A DNA stretch of 64,000 bases from Anammoximicrobium sp964645045 (GTDB lineage Bacteria; Planctomycetota; Planctomycetia; Pirellulales; Pirellulaceae): positions 62,001 through 126,000 of the forward strand of contig CAZXYZ010000007.1 in the NCBI GenBank assembly GCA_964645045.1. Direction: 5' to 3'. This document shows, in pieces, positions 52,295 through 61,113 of the stretch. The first letter of the stretch is position 1. Each line of letters begins with the position of its first letter. The notes under the pieces are model-generated. The model saw nothing but the letters and a program-made list of their open reading frames with translations, did not search any database and was not told where the DNA came from. Both the position numbers and the translations under genes were made by a program.

Positions 52295-52358
52295 AGAAAC
52301 TCGATCTCCTCAAAAGGAAGTTGGTACCAAAGCCGACCGAGGCGGGAAAACTGCCGGA

Positions 52359-52994
52359 CTAGGCTGCCAAGCCCAGCAGCTTGCGTGCCACATCCACCGC
52401 ACTGGCGGCGTCCGCCGCGTAGCCGTCGGCGCCGACCTGATCGGCGTAGGCTTGCGTCACCGGGGCCCCACCGATCACGATTTTGGCCACGCCGACGCCG
52501 GCACTTTTCAACGCCTCGACGGTGGTCTTGATGGCCGGCATCGTGGTCGTCAGCAGGGCCGACAGTCCCACCAAGTCCGCGTTATGCTGCTTGGCGGCGT
52601 CGACGAACTTCTGCGGCGGGACGTTGGTCCCCAGATCGACGACCTCGAAGTTGGCCCCTTTCCACATCATGGCCACCAAGTTCTTGCCGATGTCGTGCAA
52701 GTCCCCGGCCACCGTGCCGATGATCGCCTTGGCCACGGGCTTGATCCCCGCTTCGACCAACAGCGGCTCCAGCCGCGCCATCGCTTCCTTCATGGCCCGC
52801 GCCGCGATCAGCATTTCCGGGACGAAAATCTCATTGCACTGGAACTTGCGTCCGACCGCGTCCATGGCCACGACCATCGCATCCAGGATTTCTTGGGCGG
52901 GGACCTTGGCGTCGATCGCCGCCGTGGTCATCGCGACCGCTTCCTCCCGATTCCCGGACTTGATCGCTTCGCTTAGCTTCTGGAGATCAGGCAT
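52359..52994 (-). CDS. Corrinoid protein (B12-binding methyl carrier)
   Basis: A 211-aa protein of the MtaC/MtbC kind. An N-terminal helical cap is followed by the cobalamin motif D-x-H-x-x-G at Asp98-His100-Gly103 (GDLHDIGKN), then VDLGTNVP, GLSALLTTTM and IVIGGAPVT. It would carry a methyl group on cobalt between a methyltransferase and an acceptor. No methyltransferase gene is in the window. The activator gene is divergent, 304 bp away. Confidence 0.92.
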   Translation of the reverse strand: MPDLQKLSEAIKSGNREEAVAMTTAAIDAKVPAQEILDAMVVAMDAVGRKFQCNEIFVPEMLIAARAMKEAMARLEPLLVEAGIKPVAKAIIGTVAGDLHDIGKNLVAMMWKGANFEVVDLGTNVPPQKFVDAAKQHNADLVGLSALLTTTMPAIKTTVEALKSAGVGVAKIVIGGAPVTQAYADQVGADGYAADAASAVDVARKLLGLAA

Positions 52995-53298
52995 AGAAAC
53001 CTACCCTTTCGCAAAAGGTCCAACTCATCGCCCCCGTGTCACCGCAGGCGGCAGACGTCACTCCCATCGCTGCTCGATGCCGTCGCGCACGGTCAAGGGG
53101 TATCAATTCCGACGCAGCAGTTTACAATACGCCGATCGAGTAATCAACGATACCTCAGGCCGATCGCGAGAAAGTTGTCCAGATACCCGCCGAATCCGTT
53201 TCGGGCCCCCCTGCAGCATCCCTAAACCGCAAATTCTACCGCTTTCTTGCGGTTTGAAGGGGATCTTAGACAGGAACGGCATCCGCCAAGCCCTGGAA
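52995..53298. promoter_or_regulatory. Divergent promoter region, corrinoid protein and activator
   Basis: This 304-bp region must hold both promoters. A hairpin AAACCGCAA/TTGCGGTTT spans 53224-53255 in the leader of the activator gene. I do not see a cobalamin riboswitch. Confidence 0.45.
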
Positions 53299-55374
53299 AT
53301 GACAGCTCCCATGTCCCCCTCCACGAACTTGACAGTCCGCGTTGCCGATCAGATCCAAACGGTGACGGCCGAAGGCCGGCGCACGCAAGTGGTCCTGTCG
53401 GCGCTGTTGCGGCAAGCCGGTGTTACCCTGAACACGCGTTGCTCGCAGCGCGGCCTGTGCGACGGCTGCCTGGTCGATTTGCTGTCCGGCCAGCTGATCG
53501 ACGCCGGCACGGGCGCCGTGTTGCCAGCCACGGGGCAACCGCACAGCGTGCGCGCCTGTCAGTACCACTTGCCGCCCGAGGGGGATGTCGAAATCCACGT
53601 CCCCGGCCGGTCGCTGCTGGCTCACGAACCGCAAGTCGTCACCTCGTTCCGCATCAACGTTTCGCGAGCCCACGATCCGTTGTGGCAGCGGGTCGAATTG
53701 ACGGCCGACGACGCGGCGGCCGGTGACGGTACGGCGGAAAAACCGCTGGCCCAGGCGATTTGCGAAGCCGTCGCCCGTCGACGCGACTACGACCTGCCCG
53801 TGCGTGCGGCGCCGGAATTGGAGCAGTGGACAGGCCCCCTGCCGCCAACCTCCTTGGTGTTGGAACAGTCCGGTGACGCCTGGCTGGTGCGGCCTGCCGA
53901 GGCCGACGACGCGCCGGCGGCCTTCGGCATCGCCGTCGACGTCGGCACGACGACCGTCGTCTGTGTGTTGGTCGACTTGGGTACCGGAGAAATCGTGAAT
54001 ACGGCGTCAGGTCTGAACGCCCAAGTCCGCCTGGGCGACAACGTCTTGACGCGGATCCAGCTGTGCATCACGCATCCCAAGATGCTCGGACGGCTGCAAC
54101 ATGCGGTGGTTTCCCGGACCCTTCGCCCCTTGATCGAACAACTGCTGCTGGAAACCGGTGTCAGCCCTCCGCAGATCCGCGCGCTGGTCATTGCCGGCAA
54201 TACGACGATGCTGCACTTGTTTGCCGGGATCGACCCAAGTTCGATGGGTATGGCGCCGTTCACTCCGCAGTTCATCGAACATCGCGTGCTGAGGACCAGC
54301 GAGTTGCCGCTGCGGGTGCGGCCGAAAGCCGCGCGGGCGGCGGCCAACGACGATCCGCCGCGTCACGCGCTGGCGCAAGGCACGCGTGAGACCGGTGAGG
54401 ATGTCCCTCATCTTTCACCTCATCTTTCACCTCATCCCGCCGGGGCGCAGCGCACTGGTGAGACCGATGAGGATCTCCCTGCGGTCGGCATGCCTCCCGC
54501 TTCCGCCGAGCTAGCGGAACGTTCCTTCCACGCCCCGGCCGTTCATCTGCTGCCCGGCGCCGCAGCGTACGTTGGCGCCGATGTGATGGCGGGAGTTTTT
54601 GCCAGTGGGATGGTCTACGGAGAGGAAACCAGTTTGCTGGTGGACGTTGGCACCAACGGTGAAATCGTGCTGAAACATGCCGAACGCTTCTGGGGGTGTG
54701 CCACGGCCGCCGGCCCGGCATTCGAGGGCTCGGGCCTAAGTTGTGGGATGCGGGCCGGACGCGGCGCGATCAGCCACATCCGGCTGGATCACGGCTCGGA
54801 CGCGCCCGAGGTCAAAGTGATCGGCGATGTCCCGCCCGTCGGCGTCTGCGGGACGGCCTATGTGGACTTCGTCGCGCAAGCCCGCATTACCGGCCTGCTG
54901 CGGCACAATGGCCGCTTCTCGCAGGAAGCCGACCGCCATCCGCGGGTCAGACCCGGCAAACACGGCCGCGAATTCGTGGTCGCCGACGGCGCGGACGGCA
55001 AGCCGATCTACGTTTCCGAATCGGACGTCGCCCGCTTGCTGCAGGCCAAAGCGGCCATTGCCGCAGGCATTGTCTGCCTGCTGAACTGCGCCGGTTTGAC
55101 GCCCCCCGATGTTCGCATCCTGTACCTGGCCGGGGGCTTCGGCTTTCACATGGACGTCGAAAACGTCATTCGCTGCGGCCTGTTGCCCGGGTTCCGGCCG
55201 GAGCAGATCAGCTTGGTCGGGAATACGTCGTTGGCCGGCGCGTATCTGGCGCTGCTGGACAGCAGCGTGCTGGACGAGATCAAGAAGATCAGCGTCCGCC
55301 TGGAAACGATCGAATTGAACCTCGTCCCGGGTTTCGAATCCTGCTACATCGATCAGCTGGCGGTCATGGGCTGA
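53299..55374 (+). CDS. Corrinoid reductive activator (ferredoxin + DUF4445/RACE)
   Basis: A 691-aa protein, start ATG 53299 (or 53311). The N-terminal [2Fe-2S] ferredoxin has Cys48, Cys54, Cys57 and Cys87 (CSQRGLCDGC...ACQ). The ASKHA ATPase part includes IAVDVGTTTVV, NTTMLHL, LLVDVGTNGE, GPAFEGSGLSCG and LYLAGGFGFHMD, as in RACo/RamA activators that restore Co(I) in corrinoid proteins with ATP. An insertion of about 70 residues at roughly 54320-54535 breaks the ATPase domain and is made of short direct repeats. It pairs with the divergent corrinoid protein. Confidence 0.9.
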   Translation: MTAPMSPSTNLTVRVADQIQTVTAEGRRTQVVLSALLRQAGVTLNTRCSQRGLCDGCLVDLLSGQLIDAGTGAVLPATGQPHSVRACQYHLPPEGDVEIHVPGRSLLAHEPQVVTSFRINVSRAHDPLWQRVELTADDAAAGDGTAEKPLAQAICEAVARRRDYDLPVRAAPELEQWTGPLPPTSLVLEQSGDAWLVRPAEADDAPAAFGIAVDVGTTTVVCVLVDLGTGEIVNTASGLNAQVRLGDNVLTRIQLCITHPKMLGRLQHAVVSRTLRPLIEQLLLETGVSPPQIRALVIAGNTTMLHLFAGIDPSSMGMAPFTPQFIEHRVLRTSELPLRVRPKAARAAANDDPPRHALAQGTRETGEDVPHLSPHLSPHPAGAQRTGETDEDLPAVGMPPASAELAERSFHAPAVHLLPGAAAYVGADVMAGVFASGMVYGEETSLLVDVGTNGEIVLKHAERFWGCATAAGPAFEGSGLSCGMRAGRGAISHIRLDHGSDAPEVKVIGDVPPVGVCGTAYVDFVAQARITGLLRHNGRFSQEADRHPRVRPGKHGREFVVADGADGKPIYVSESDVARLLQAKAAIAAGIVCLLNCAGLTPPDVRILYLAGGFGFHMDVENVIRCGLLPGFRPEQISLVGNTSLAGAYLALLDSSVLDEIKKISVRLETIELNLVPGFESCYIDQLAVMG
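54386..54480. repeat. Direct-repeat insertion within the activator gene
   Basis: GTGAGACCGGTGAGGATGTC at 54386 recurs as GTGAGACCGATGAGGATCTC at 54458, and TCATCTTTCACC is repeated in tandem between them. The reading frame stays open through the segment. Confidence 0.75.
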
Positions 55375-55400
55375 CGAAACCCGAACGTTGCCGAAACCCC

Positions 55401-55429
55401 GGCGAACGGTGGGCGTCAGCCCATCGGTG
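55401..55429. repeat. GGGCGTCAGCCC family copy
   Basis: GGCGAACGGTGGGCGTCAGC followed by CCATCGGTG, a variant of the units at 11199 and 11325, sits in the short gap between the convergent activator and S4 genes. Confidence 0.75.
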
Positions 55430-55441
55430 CATCTTCTCGTC

Positions 55442-55666
55442 CTAGCACCCGCGAGACTCGTCCAACACGTACGCCATTCCAGCGACCTCAACCACGTCGC
55501 CAGGCACCAGTTTGCGCCGCCGTCGGGTTTCCACTTCACCGTTGACCTGAACTTCACCATTCTGAATCAACAGCTTCGCCTGGCCGCCCGTATCCGCAAT
55601 GCCACGGAGTTTCAGGAACTGATCCAGCCGCACGGCTTCACGTTCGGAAACGGGATTGGTTGACAT
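55442..55666 (-). CDS. S4-domain RNA-binding protein (YbcJ/YaaA-like)
   Basis: A 74-aa protein: MSTNPVSEREAVRLDQFLKLRGIADTGG..AKLLIQNGEVQVNGE, with the S4 pattern of a strand pair and basic RRRRKL loop and the closing GDVVEV. Small S4 proteins bind structured RNA. Start 55666 is chosen for size; the frame extends 20 codons further upstream. Confidence 0.82.
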   Translation of the reverse strand: MSTNPVSEREAVRLDQFLKLRGIADTGGQAKLLIQNGEVQVNGEVETRRRRKLVPGDVVEVAGMAYVLDESRGC

Positions 55667-56136
55667 GGCGCGAAGAGGATCCCTCAAAGATAGGCAAAGC
55701 GTTCTTGGCCTCCAGATCATCGGCAAGAACTCTTAACTTGGCAAGATGCCTACTGCCGCCTCAGGGCCGCAGCCAAATTCGAATCTCGAAATCCGAAATC
55801 CGAAACAAATGCAAAACGAAATACCCAAATGTCCAAGACGCCCCGACGCCGCAAGTTTTGTATTTCATCACTTGAGCTTTGGATTTCTTTCGGATTTCGT
55901 GCTTTGGATTTCGGATTTTAAAGATTCACGCTCCGAGGCCGTGACTTTTTGTTGGAGTTCAGCCTTCAGGCTGTCCGGTCGGGCGGGAAATCCCGCCGGA
56001 AACACGCTAAAGCGTGAACTCCAACGAATCCGTCACAGCCTCTCCGTGCGCGACTGTCGCGACGGTTTCTCAAATCGCGTCCCGTCGCTACAATGCGTCC
56101 GGATTGAAAACCATCACGGAGGGAGAGGCCAGAGCG
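55667..56136. other. Intergenic region with repeat arms
   Basis: About 470 bp. It starts with AAATCCGAAATCCGAAA and TTTCGGATTTCG-type segments (about 55790-55920) that can fold back, then carries the left copy of the 121-bp inverted repeat. No gene is evident. Confidence 0.55.
55927..56047 (+). repeat. 121-bp inverted repeat, left copy
   Basis: Identical over 121 bp to the reverse complement of 60702-60822. It contains TTGGAGTTCA...TGAACTCCAA ends, inner CGGGCGGGAAATCCCGCCGG palindrome and CACGCTAAAGCGTG. The pair encloses the two genes at 56137-60401. Confidence 0.9.
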
Positions 56137-58962
56137 ATGACGACAGAAATTCTACAATTGCCGCGAAACCGATGCCTGAAGGCCGGTCTGACGCTAGGTC
56201 TGTTGTTGCTGATGAAAACCGCTGCGTGGGCTCAGGGCGAGGCCTACGTCGGCGAGCCGTTCGGCGTCGGTTTGGTCACGCTAGCATTGCCGGAATCCGA
56301 CGCCGCGGCAGCGGCCGGCGTCGATGGGTTTGCCCTTGTCGAGGCCAACGGACGTGCGCTGTATCCGGTGTTTACGGAAGGCCGCATTCTGCGTTTGTTG
56401 GGCGAGATCCTGGGCAACAACGCACCCGTGGCGACGCCGAACGTGCTGAATGTGTTGTTCCTGTTCACCGGCGATCAGCCGCTGGATCTGACGGTGTACA
56501 CGCCCGTCCCGCGGCAATTTCGCGTCGTGCCGCAACAAGCGACGAATCCTCGCGGCCAGCAACGCTTGCTGCAGCGGTGGTGGCGCGAGTACACCGCACT
56601 GGCTCGCCAGCAAGCGCAGGACGGCGATTATCCGCCCATCGTGCAGACGTACCTGACGTCGATGTTCTCACGGCGTTTGGGCCTGCAACCGCCATTGCTG
56701 AGCCGCGTGGCCGAGCGCAAGCCCGCCGAGCCGCTGAAGACGCTGGAATTGGTCCTGGGCGCGGAAAACCTGCGTTTGGAAACGCTTCGGCAAACCAATC
56801 TGGTCGGCTATCGTACCGGCGAATCGGCCGATCTGCCTGTTCCCGCCGAAATCTCCTGGCAGCCGCTCGCGCCTCCCGCCGCGGGCGCGTCGGTCGAGAT
56901 CGAACCGATCGCGATGCGCGTGCCGGAGGAGTGTCTTTATATCCGCTTCGGAAGTTTTCAGAACTACCTCTGGTTCGACAAGCTGCAGCAAGAGTACGGC
57001 GGAGACCTCGAGCGCATGGTCACGCTGCGCGGTTTCGACGACCAGGCGGGCGATCGCATGCAGCAGCAACTGGCCTTGGAGTCCTCGCCGCTGGCGGACC
57101 TATTGGGCCCCGCGGTGATCGCCGACGTGGCCTTGATCGGCCGCGATCTGTTCTTCCGCGAAGGCGCGGCGGTGGGCATGTTGTTTCAAGCCCGCAACGC
57201 GCTGCTGGGCAATGACTTTACCAAACAACGGAATGCCGCCCTGGAGGCTGAAAAAGCAAACGGGGCCATGCTGCGGACCGTGCAGATCGGCGGCCGCGAC
57301 GTGTCGTTCTTGTCGACGCCGGACAACCGCCTGCGGTCGTACTATGTGGTCGACGGGGATTACCACCTGGTGAGCACGTCGCAAGCGATCGTCGAGCGTT
57401 TCCTAGCGGTCCGGGACGGCGGAGGCGTCTTGGGAGCCAACTCTGAATTCCGGCACGCGCGGTCGATCATGCCCACCAGCCGGCAGGATACCGTGTTTGT
57501 ATTCTTCTCGTCGGCGTTTCAGCAGGGATTGCTCAGTCCCCAGTATCAGGTGGAGCTGCGCCGGCGGCTGCGGGCCGCCACCGACCTGGAACTGGTCCAG
57601 TTGGCGCAGTGGGCTGCGCGGACCGAAGGCAAACCGGCGCAGAGCATTGCCGATTTGGTCGCAGGCCAACTGTTGCCGCCCGGTTTTGGAACGCGGCCGG
57701 ACGGCAGCGGCCCGACGGTGGTCAATGGAAAACTCGTGGATTCGCTGCGCGGTCCGCGCGGCGGCATGACGCCGATTCCCGATGTGCCCTTGCGCGGCGT
57801 GACGCGCGACGAGGCCGCACGGCTGGCCGAATTGACTCAATTCTCCGGCGCGGGGTGGCGGCAGATGGACCCCTTGATCGTCGGCATCCAACGCTTTGCC
57901 TTGGACGGTCAAAGGATGGAGCGACTGGTGATTGACGCCCATCTGTCCCCGTTTGCCGAGCAGAAGTACGGCTGGGTTACGTCGCTGCTCGGACCGCCCA
58001 CACGGGCCCAGATCCGGCCGGCGGAGGGTGACATCATCACGCTGCAGGCGGCGGTCAAGGGCGGCTTGCTGGTGCCTTCGATTCCCCCGCATCACTTGTT
58101 CCTGGGCGTGCAAGACAACGAGCCGCTGACCGATCTGCAAGGCGGCGGCCTGCTGCCGTCGTTGATGGTGTTGCGCACGACGCCCGGTTACTTGGGCGCG
58201 TGGCCGAAGCCGGGATTCCTGGACCTGTTGCCGTTGGGACTGGGCGGTGGGCCCCCCGACGCGTACGGTTACTCGCAGTTGCCGCTGGGCATTTTCCGGC
58301 GCCAGTGGGAAGCTTTCTCGGCGTTGGCGTTCGACCCTCAAGTGCTCGCCCAAGTCACGCCGCAGTTGGCTGCCGGCGAAGCCGAGAACGACGCGCAGGT
58401 TCGCCTTCACGTCGGCGACTTGTCGCAAGCCCGGCTGCAAAACTGGGTCAATTCGCTGGCGTACTCGCGGGCGCATCAGGCTTCGGTTGGAAACGCCAAG
58501 CTGCTGCACATGTTGTCCCAACAGTTGGGCGTGCCGCGGGATCGCGCGTTGGACGCGGCCGAAGGCTTGTTGGATGCCAAGTTGCTGTGCTCGCTGGGCG
58601 GTGAGTACCGGCTGATCGAGGCGCCGGGGCAAATGGCCTTGTGGCAGTCGGACAAATGGTTGGATCCGGCTGCCGGGCCGGCAGCGGACGAATACCGTGC
58701 GCCGTTGCTGGTATGGTTCCGCGGAGTGGACGCCGACTTGACCATGTACAACGACCGGGTCGTGGTCCACGCCACGCTGGACATGCAGCGAAAGGCCACG
58801 GAACCCAAGGTCGAATTGCCGTTCTTCAACAACCTGTTCGGCGGCGGCAAAAAGGAACCGGATGCAAAGCGGCCCGCCGTGCCGCCTCCGCCCCCACCCG
58901 GCGAAGATCTGCCGGCCCCGGAAGCGGTCAAGGCACCACCGGGCGAGAAGACGCCTCCGTAG
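56137..58962 (+). CDS. Large exported protein of unknown function
   Basis: A 941-aa protein; ATG 56137 has GGAGGGAGAGG upstream. A signal peptide is clear (LTLGLLLLMKTAAWAQG). The body is rich in Leu, Arg and Gln with no motif I recognise; recurring stretches such as GQLLPPGFGTRPDGSG and YLGAWPKPGFLDLLPLGL suggest a planctomycete-specific family. The C-terminus is a Pro-rich tail (PPPPPPGEDLPAPE). It lies just inside the left 121-bp repeat. Confidence 0.75.
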   Translation: MTTEILQLPRNRCLKAGLTLGLLLLMKTAAWAQGEAYVGEPFGVGLVTLALPESDAAAAAGVDGFALVEANGRALYPVFTEGRILRLLGEILGNNAPVATPNVLNVLFLFTGDQPLDLTVYTPVPRQFRVVPQQATNPRGQQRLLQRWWREYTALARQQAQDGDYPPIVQTYLTSMFSRRLGLQPPLLSRVAERKPAEPLKTLELVLGAENLRLETLRQTNLVGYRTGESADLPVPAEISWQPLAPPAAGASVEIEPIAMRVPEECLYIRFGSFQNYLWFDKLQQEYGGDLERMVTLRGFDDQAGDRMQQQLALESSPLADLLGPAVIADVALIGRDLFFREGAAVGMLFQARNALLGNDFTKQRNAALEAEKANGAMLRTVQIGGRDVSFLSTPDNRLRSYYVVDGDYHLVSTSQAIVERFLAVRDGGGVLGANSEFRHARSIMPTSRQDTVFVFFSSAFQQGLLSPQYQVELRRRLRAATDLELVQLAQWAARTEGKPAQSIADLVAGQLLPPGFGTRPDGSGPTVVNGKLVDSLRGPRGGMTPIPDVPLRGVTRDEAARLAELTQFSGAGWRQMDPLIVGIQRFALDGQRMERLVIDAHLSPFAEQKYGWVTSLLGPPTRAQIRPAEGDIITLQAAVKGGLLVPSIPPHHLFLGVQDNEPLTDLQGGGLLPSLMVLRTTPGYLGAWPKPGFLDLLPLGLGGGPPDAYGYSQLPLGIFRRQWEAFSALAFDPQVLAQVTPQLAAGEAENDAQVRLHVGDLSQARLQNWVNSLAYSRAHQASVGNAKLLHMLSQQLGVPRDRALDAAEGLLDAKLLCSLGGEYRLIEAPGQMALWQSDKWLDPAAGPAADEYRAPLLVWFRGVDADLTMYNDRVVVHATLDMQRKATEPKVELPFFNNLFGGGKKEPDAKRPAVPPPPPPGEDLPAPEAVKAPPGEKTPP

Positions 58963-59114
58963 GACCGATGCTTGGCTGAAGGCCCATCGGCACCGTTCGG
59001 CAATCCTTTCCTTCAGCAAGTCTGGCGAGAAACGAGTGGAGAACGAACGGGCACCCAGGGTGTGACGCCGCCTGGTGCCCGTGATTATTCGTTCTCGCTC
59101 ATGCGGCCCACCGG

Positions 59115-60401
59115 CTAGTTGGGCCAGGTTTCGAACGGGGCCTTGGGCAGAAGGTGGCCCCACGCCTCGGGCCCCCAGCAGCGCGTTCCCACCAGGGGCT
59201 CGCTGTCGCTGGTGTTGACCAATCGCACGCCCCCGCCGTTCTTCGCCGCATCGTACGGAATGACGAACTCGTCGTCCAGCGGCTCGCCCAGGCGGATTCC
59301 CGATTTGACCTCAACTTTGTGCTGGCCGATCGTCCCCTGCCCGTGGCAGAAGTGGATGATGCACAGGGCCGCCGGCCCCGTCAGAACCGTCTCTGCGCGG
59401 GGGGCCAGCTCGAATTGCTTCAGACTGAACAGTTCGTCGCCTTCCGGCTTTCCGTACACTCTCCATTCATCGCGGAAGCCGCCCTCGCTCACCGACTTGT
59501 CCACGATCGGCCGCAGCAGATGCTTCTCGACGATGAACGGGTCCTGGTTGCGCCGCAGGTCGATGTCGGAGGCCAGACGCCGAACCCGCTCCTCGCCGTC
59601 GAGACCTTCGGGCAGATGGCGGTACAGCAACTCCTGGCCCAGGAACACCTCGCCGTCCGGGCACAGGACATGGCTCTGATAAAAACGGAAATCGTCCCGG
59701 TCCCGCTGCGGCTCCTCGGTGTTCACTGCGGCCGGCCCGTGAAGCGTGCGGACACGGGTGAAGAAGCCGGTGCCCATCTCGACCAGGAAATGCCGGGCGT
59801 GGGCCCGGATATGGTTGTCCTTGCCCGCGATGAAATCCCGGATCGCCTGCAGCAGCATCTCCTCGGTGAACGTGCTCAGCAGCCCGATCGACGTGTGGCA
59901 ATCGTTGCGGTAACGTTTGTTCCGCCAGGGATTGAAATTGTAGGCTTCGGGCTTCCACGGATGGCTGTGGTGGCCGAGCGGGTACAGGTTGTCGAATTCC
60001 TTGTTGTAGAACCCCGTACCGCCCAGGGTGCGGTACATCGGCCCTACCATGAAGGACGGCGCCCCGTGAACGGCGGCATCCATTGGAATCAGGAAGCCGT
60101 CGGGGTGATGGAAATGGCACAGCCCCTCGCCGTGGATGCCGTTGCCGGTATCGGCCAGGATGGCGCTGCCATTCCACCGTTCGTCGATCGCCCAGCCTCC
60201 CGGGCCTTCGGGGAAGTAGTCTTCGTCGGCCAGTTCGAGATTCTTGCCGGGCAGGCAGAACTTTCTTCCGACGAAGCTTGGGAAGCAACGCAGTACGCCA
60301 CCGCCGGCTTCCGCCGCGGCCTGCACTGCCTGTGCCGCACCCTCCGCAAGAATGTTGAGGGTTGACCGGTAAAGGTGGACATCCAGAAATCGCAGAGCCA
60401 T
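59115..60401 (-). CDS. Unrecognised protein, possibly cupin-fold
   Basis: A 428-aa protein, start 60401 (MALRFLDVHLY); the frame extends 22 codons upstream. There is no signal peptide. The N-terminal half has NGSAILADTGNGIHGEG and YPLGHHSHPWKPEAYNFNPW with several His residues; the C-terminal half, IIHFCHGQGTI...IRLGEPLDDEFVIPYDAA, reads like a cupin barrel similar to phosphomannose-isomerase-like proteins. I cannot assign a function. It is transcribed toward the 941-aa gene, within the 121-bp repeat pair. Confidence 0.6.
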   Translation of the reverse strand: MALRFLDVHLYRSTLNILAEGAAQAVQAAAEAGGGVLRCFPSFVGRKFCLPGKNLELADEDYFPEGPGGWAIDERWNGSAILADTGNGIHGEGLCHFHHPDGFLIPMDAAVHGAPSFMVGPMYRTLGGTGFYNKEFDNLYPLGHHSHPWKPEAYNFNPWRNKRYRNDCHTSIGLLSTFTEEMLLQAIRDFIAGKDNHIRAHARHFLVEMGTGFFTRVRTLHGPAAVNTEEPQRDRDDFRFYQSHVLCPDGEVFLGQELLYRHLPEGLDGEERVRRLASDIDLRRNQDPFIVEKHLLRPIVDKSVSEGGFRDEWRVYGKPEGDELFSLKQFELAPRAETVLTGPAALCIIHFCHGQGTIGQHKVEVKSGIRLGEPLDDEFVIPYDAAKNGGGVRLVNTSDSEPLVGTRCWGPEAWGHLLPKAPFETWPN

Positions 60402-60600
60402 CGATTCGTTCCTTACGTTACGGATTGACAAACTGACGTTTCGCTCAGCCAGGAGGACCTTGCGCATTTGCCCCTCCTGCGACTACCAACGGTCCGCTCG
60501 ATCCACGGGCCTTGTTCTATTTGCGTTCCTACCTTTCTACCTTTTGCTTGGTGATTTGCCTATGCCCCAACAAACCGCCGGGCAATCGTCAGCCTTAGCA

Positions 60601-60705
60601 CCGTTCGAGAAACAAGTGGCGTAAGCTTCCAGCTTGCGATGCCATGATCTCCCGCAAGCTGGAAGCTTACGCCACGGAGAAATCGGACAGTTATTTCTCG
60701 AACGG
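60601..60705. repeat. Composite hairpin element with 12-bp ends
   Basis: CCGTTCGAGAAA (60601-60612) matches TTTCTCGAACGG (60694-60705) in reverse complement. Inside, a 23-bp arm (60616-60638, GTGGCGTAAGCTTCCAGC...) pairs perfectly with 60653-60675. It abuts the right 121-bp repeat and has the size and nested symmetry of a MITE-like element. Confidence 0.8.
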
Positions 60706-60822
60706 AGAGGCTGTGACGGATTCGTTGGAGTTCACGCTTTAGCGTGTTTCCGGCGGGATTTCCCGCCCGACCGGACAGCCTGAAGGCTGAACTCCAACAA
60801 AAAGTCACGGCCTCGGAGCGTG
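60702..60822 (-). repeat. 121-bp inverted repeat, right copy
   Basis: Exact reverse complement of 55927-56047. See the left copy. Confidence 0.9.
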
Positions 60823-61113
60823 TGCATCAGGCGGGCCTGCGACCGTTGGAATTTCACCGCTCGTGCCAAACCGTCGTCGCAAGTGAGACACGTCATCCAA
60901 CCACCGGGAAGCGACACCACCCAAAGTCACGTGTTACAGCCACACCGACTGGTACAAAGCCGACCGCGAGAGCCACCGTGCCCCTTCTCCGCTTGGCCTC
61001 CGTGACGGTCTCTCCGTGACGGTCTCTGCTCTTGCAAGTTCAGCGCCCCCAGGTTCAGATATTGACGCAACGAGCCAGCGACTTGGCTGGGGGCAGTCCC
61101 TGGGAGACAGCAC

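Larger units (their letters stand above)
60402..61113. other. Intergenic region with two mobile-looking elements
   Basis: About 710 bp holding the hairpin element at 60601-60705 and the right copy of the 121-bp repeat at 60702-60822. The remaining 290 bp before radC show no gene; GACGGTCTCTCCGTGACGGTCTCT near 61009 is a small direct repeat. Confidence 0.6.

Noticed and set aside
52995..53298. Cobalamin riboswitch
   Set aside because: No conserved B12-box-like segment was seen; only a simple hairpin.
57403..59163. A 586-codon minus-strand frame opposite the 941-aa gene
   Set aside because: Composition is Arg/Gln/His-rich with no motifs; the plus-strand frame has a signal peptide and a strong ribosome site.
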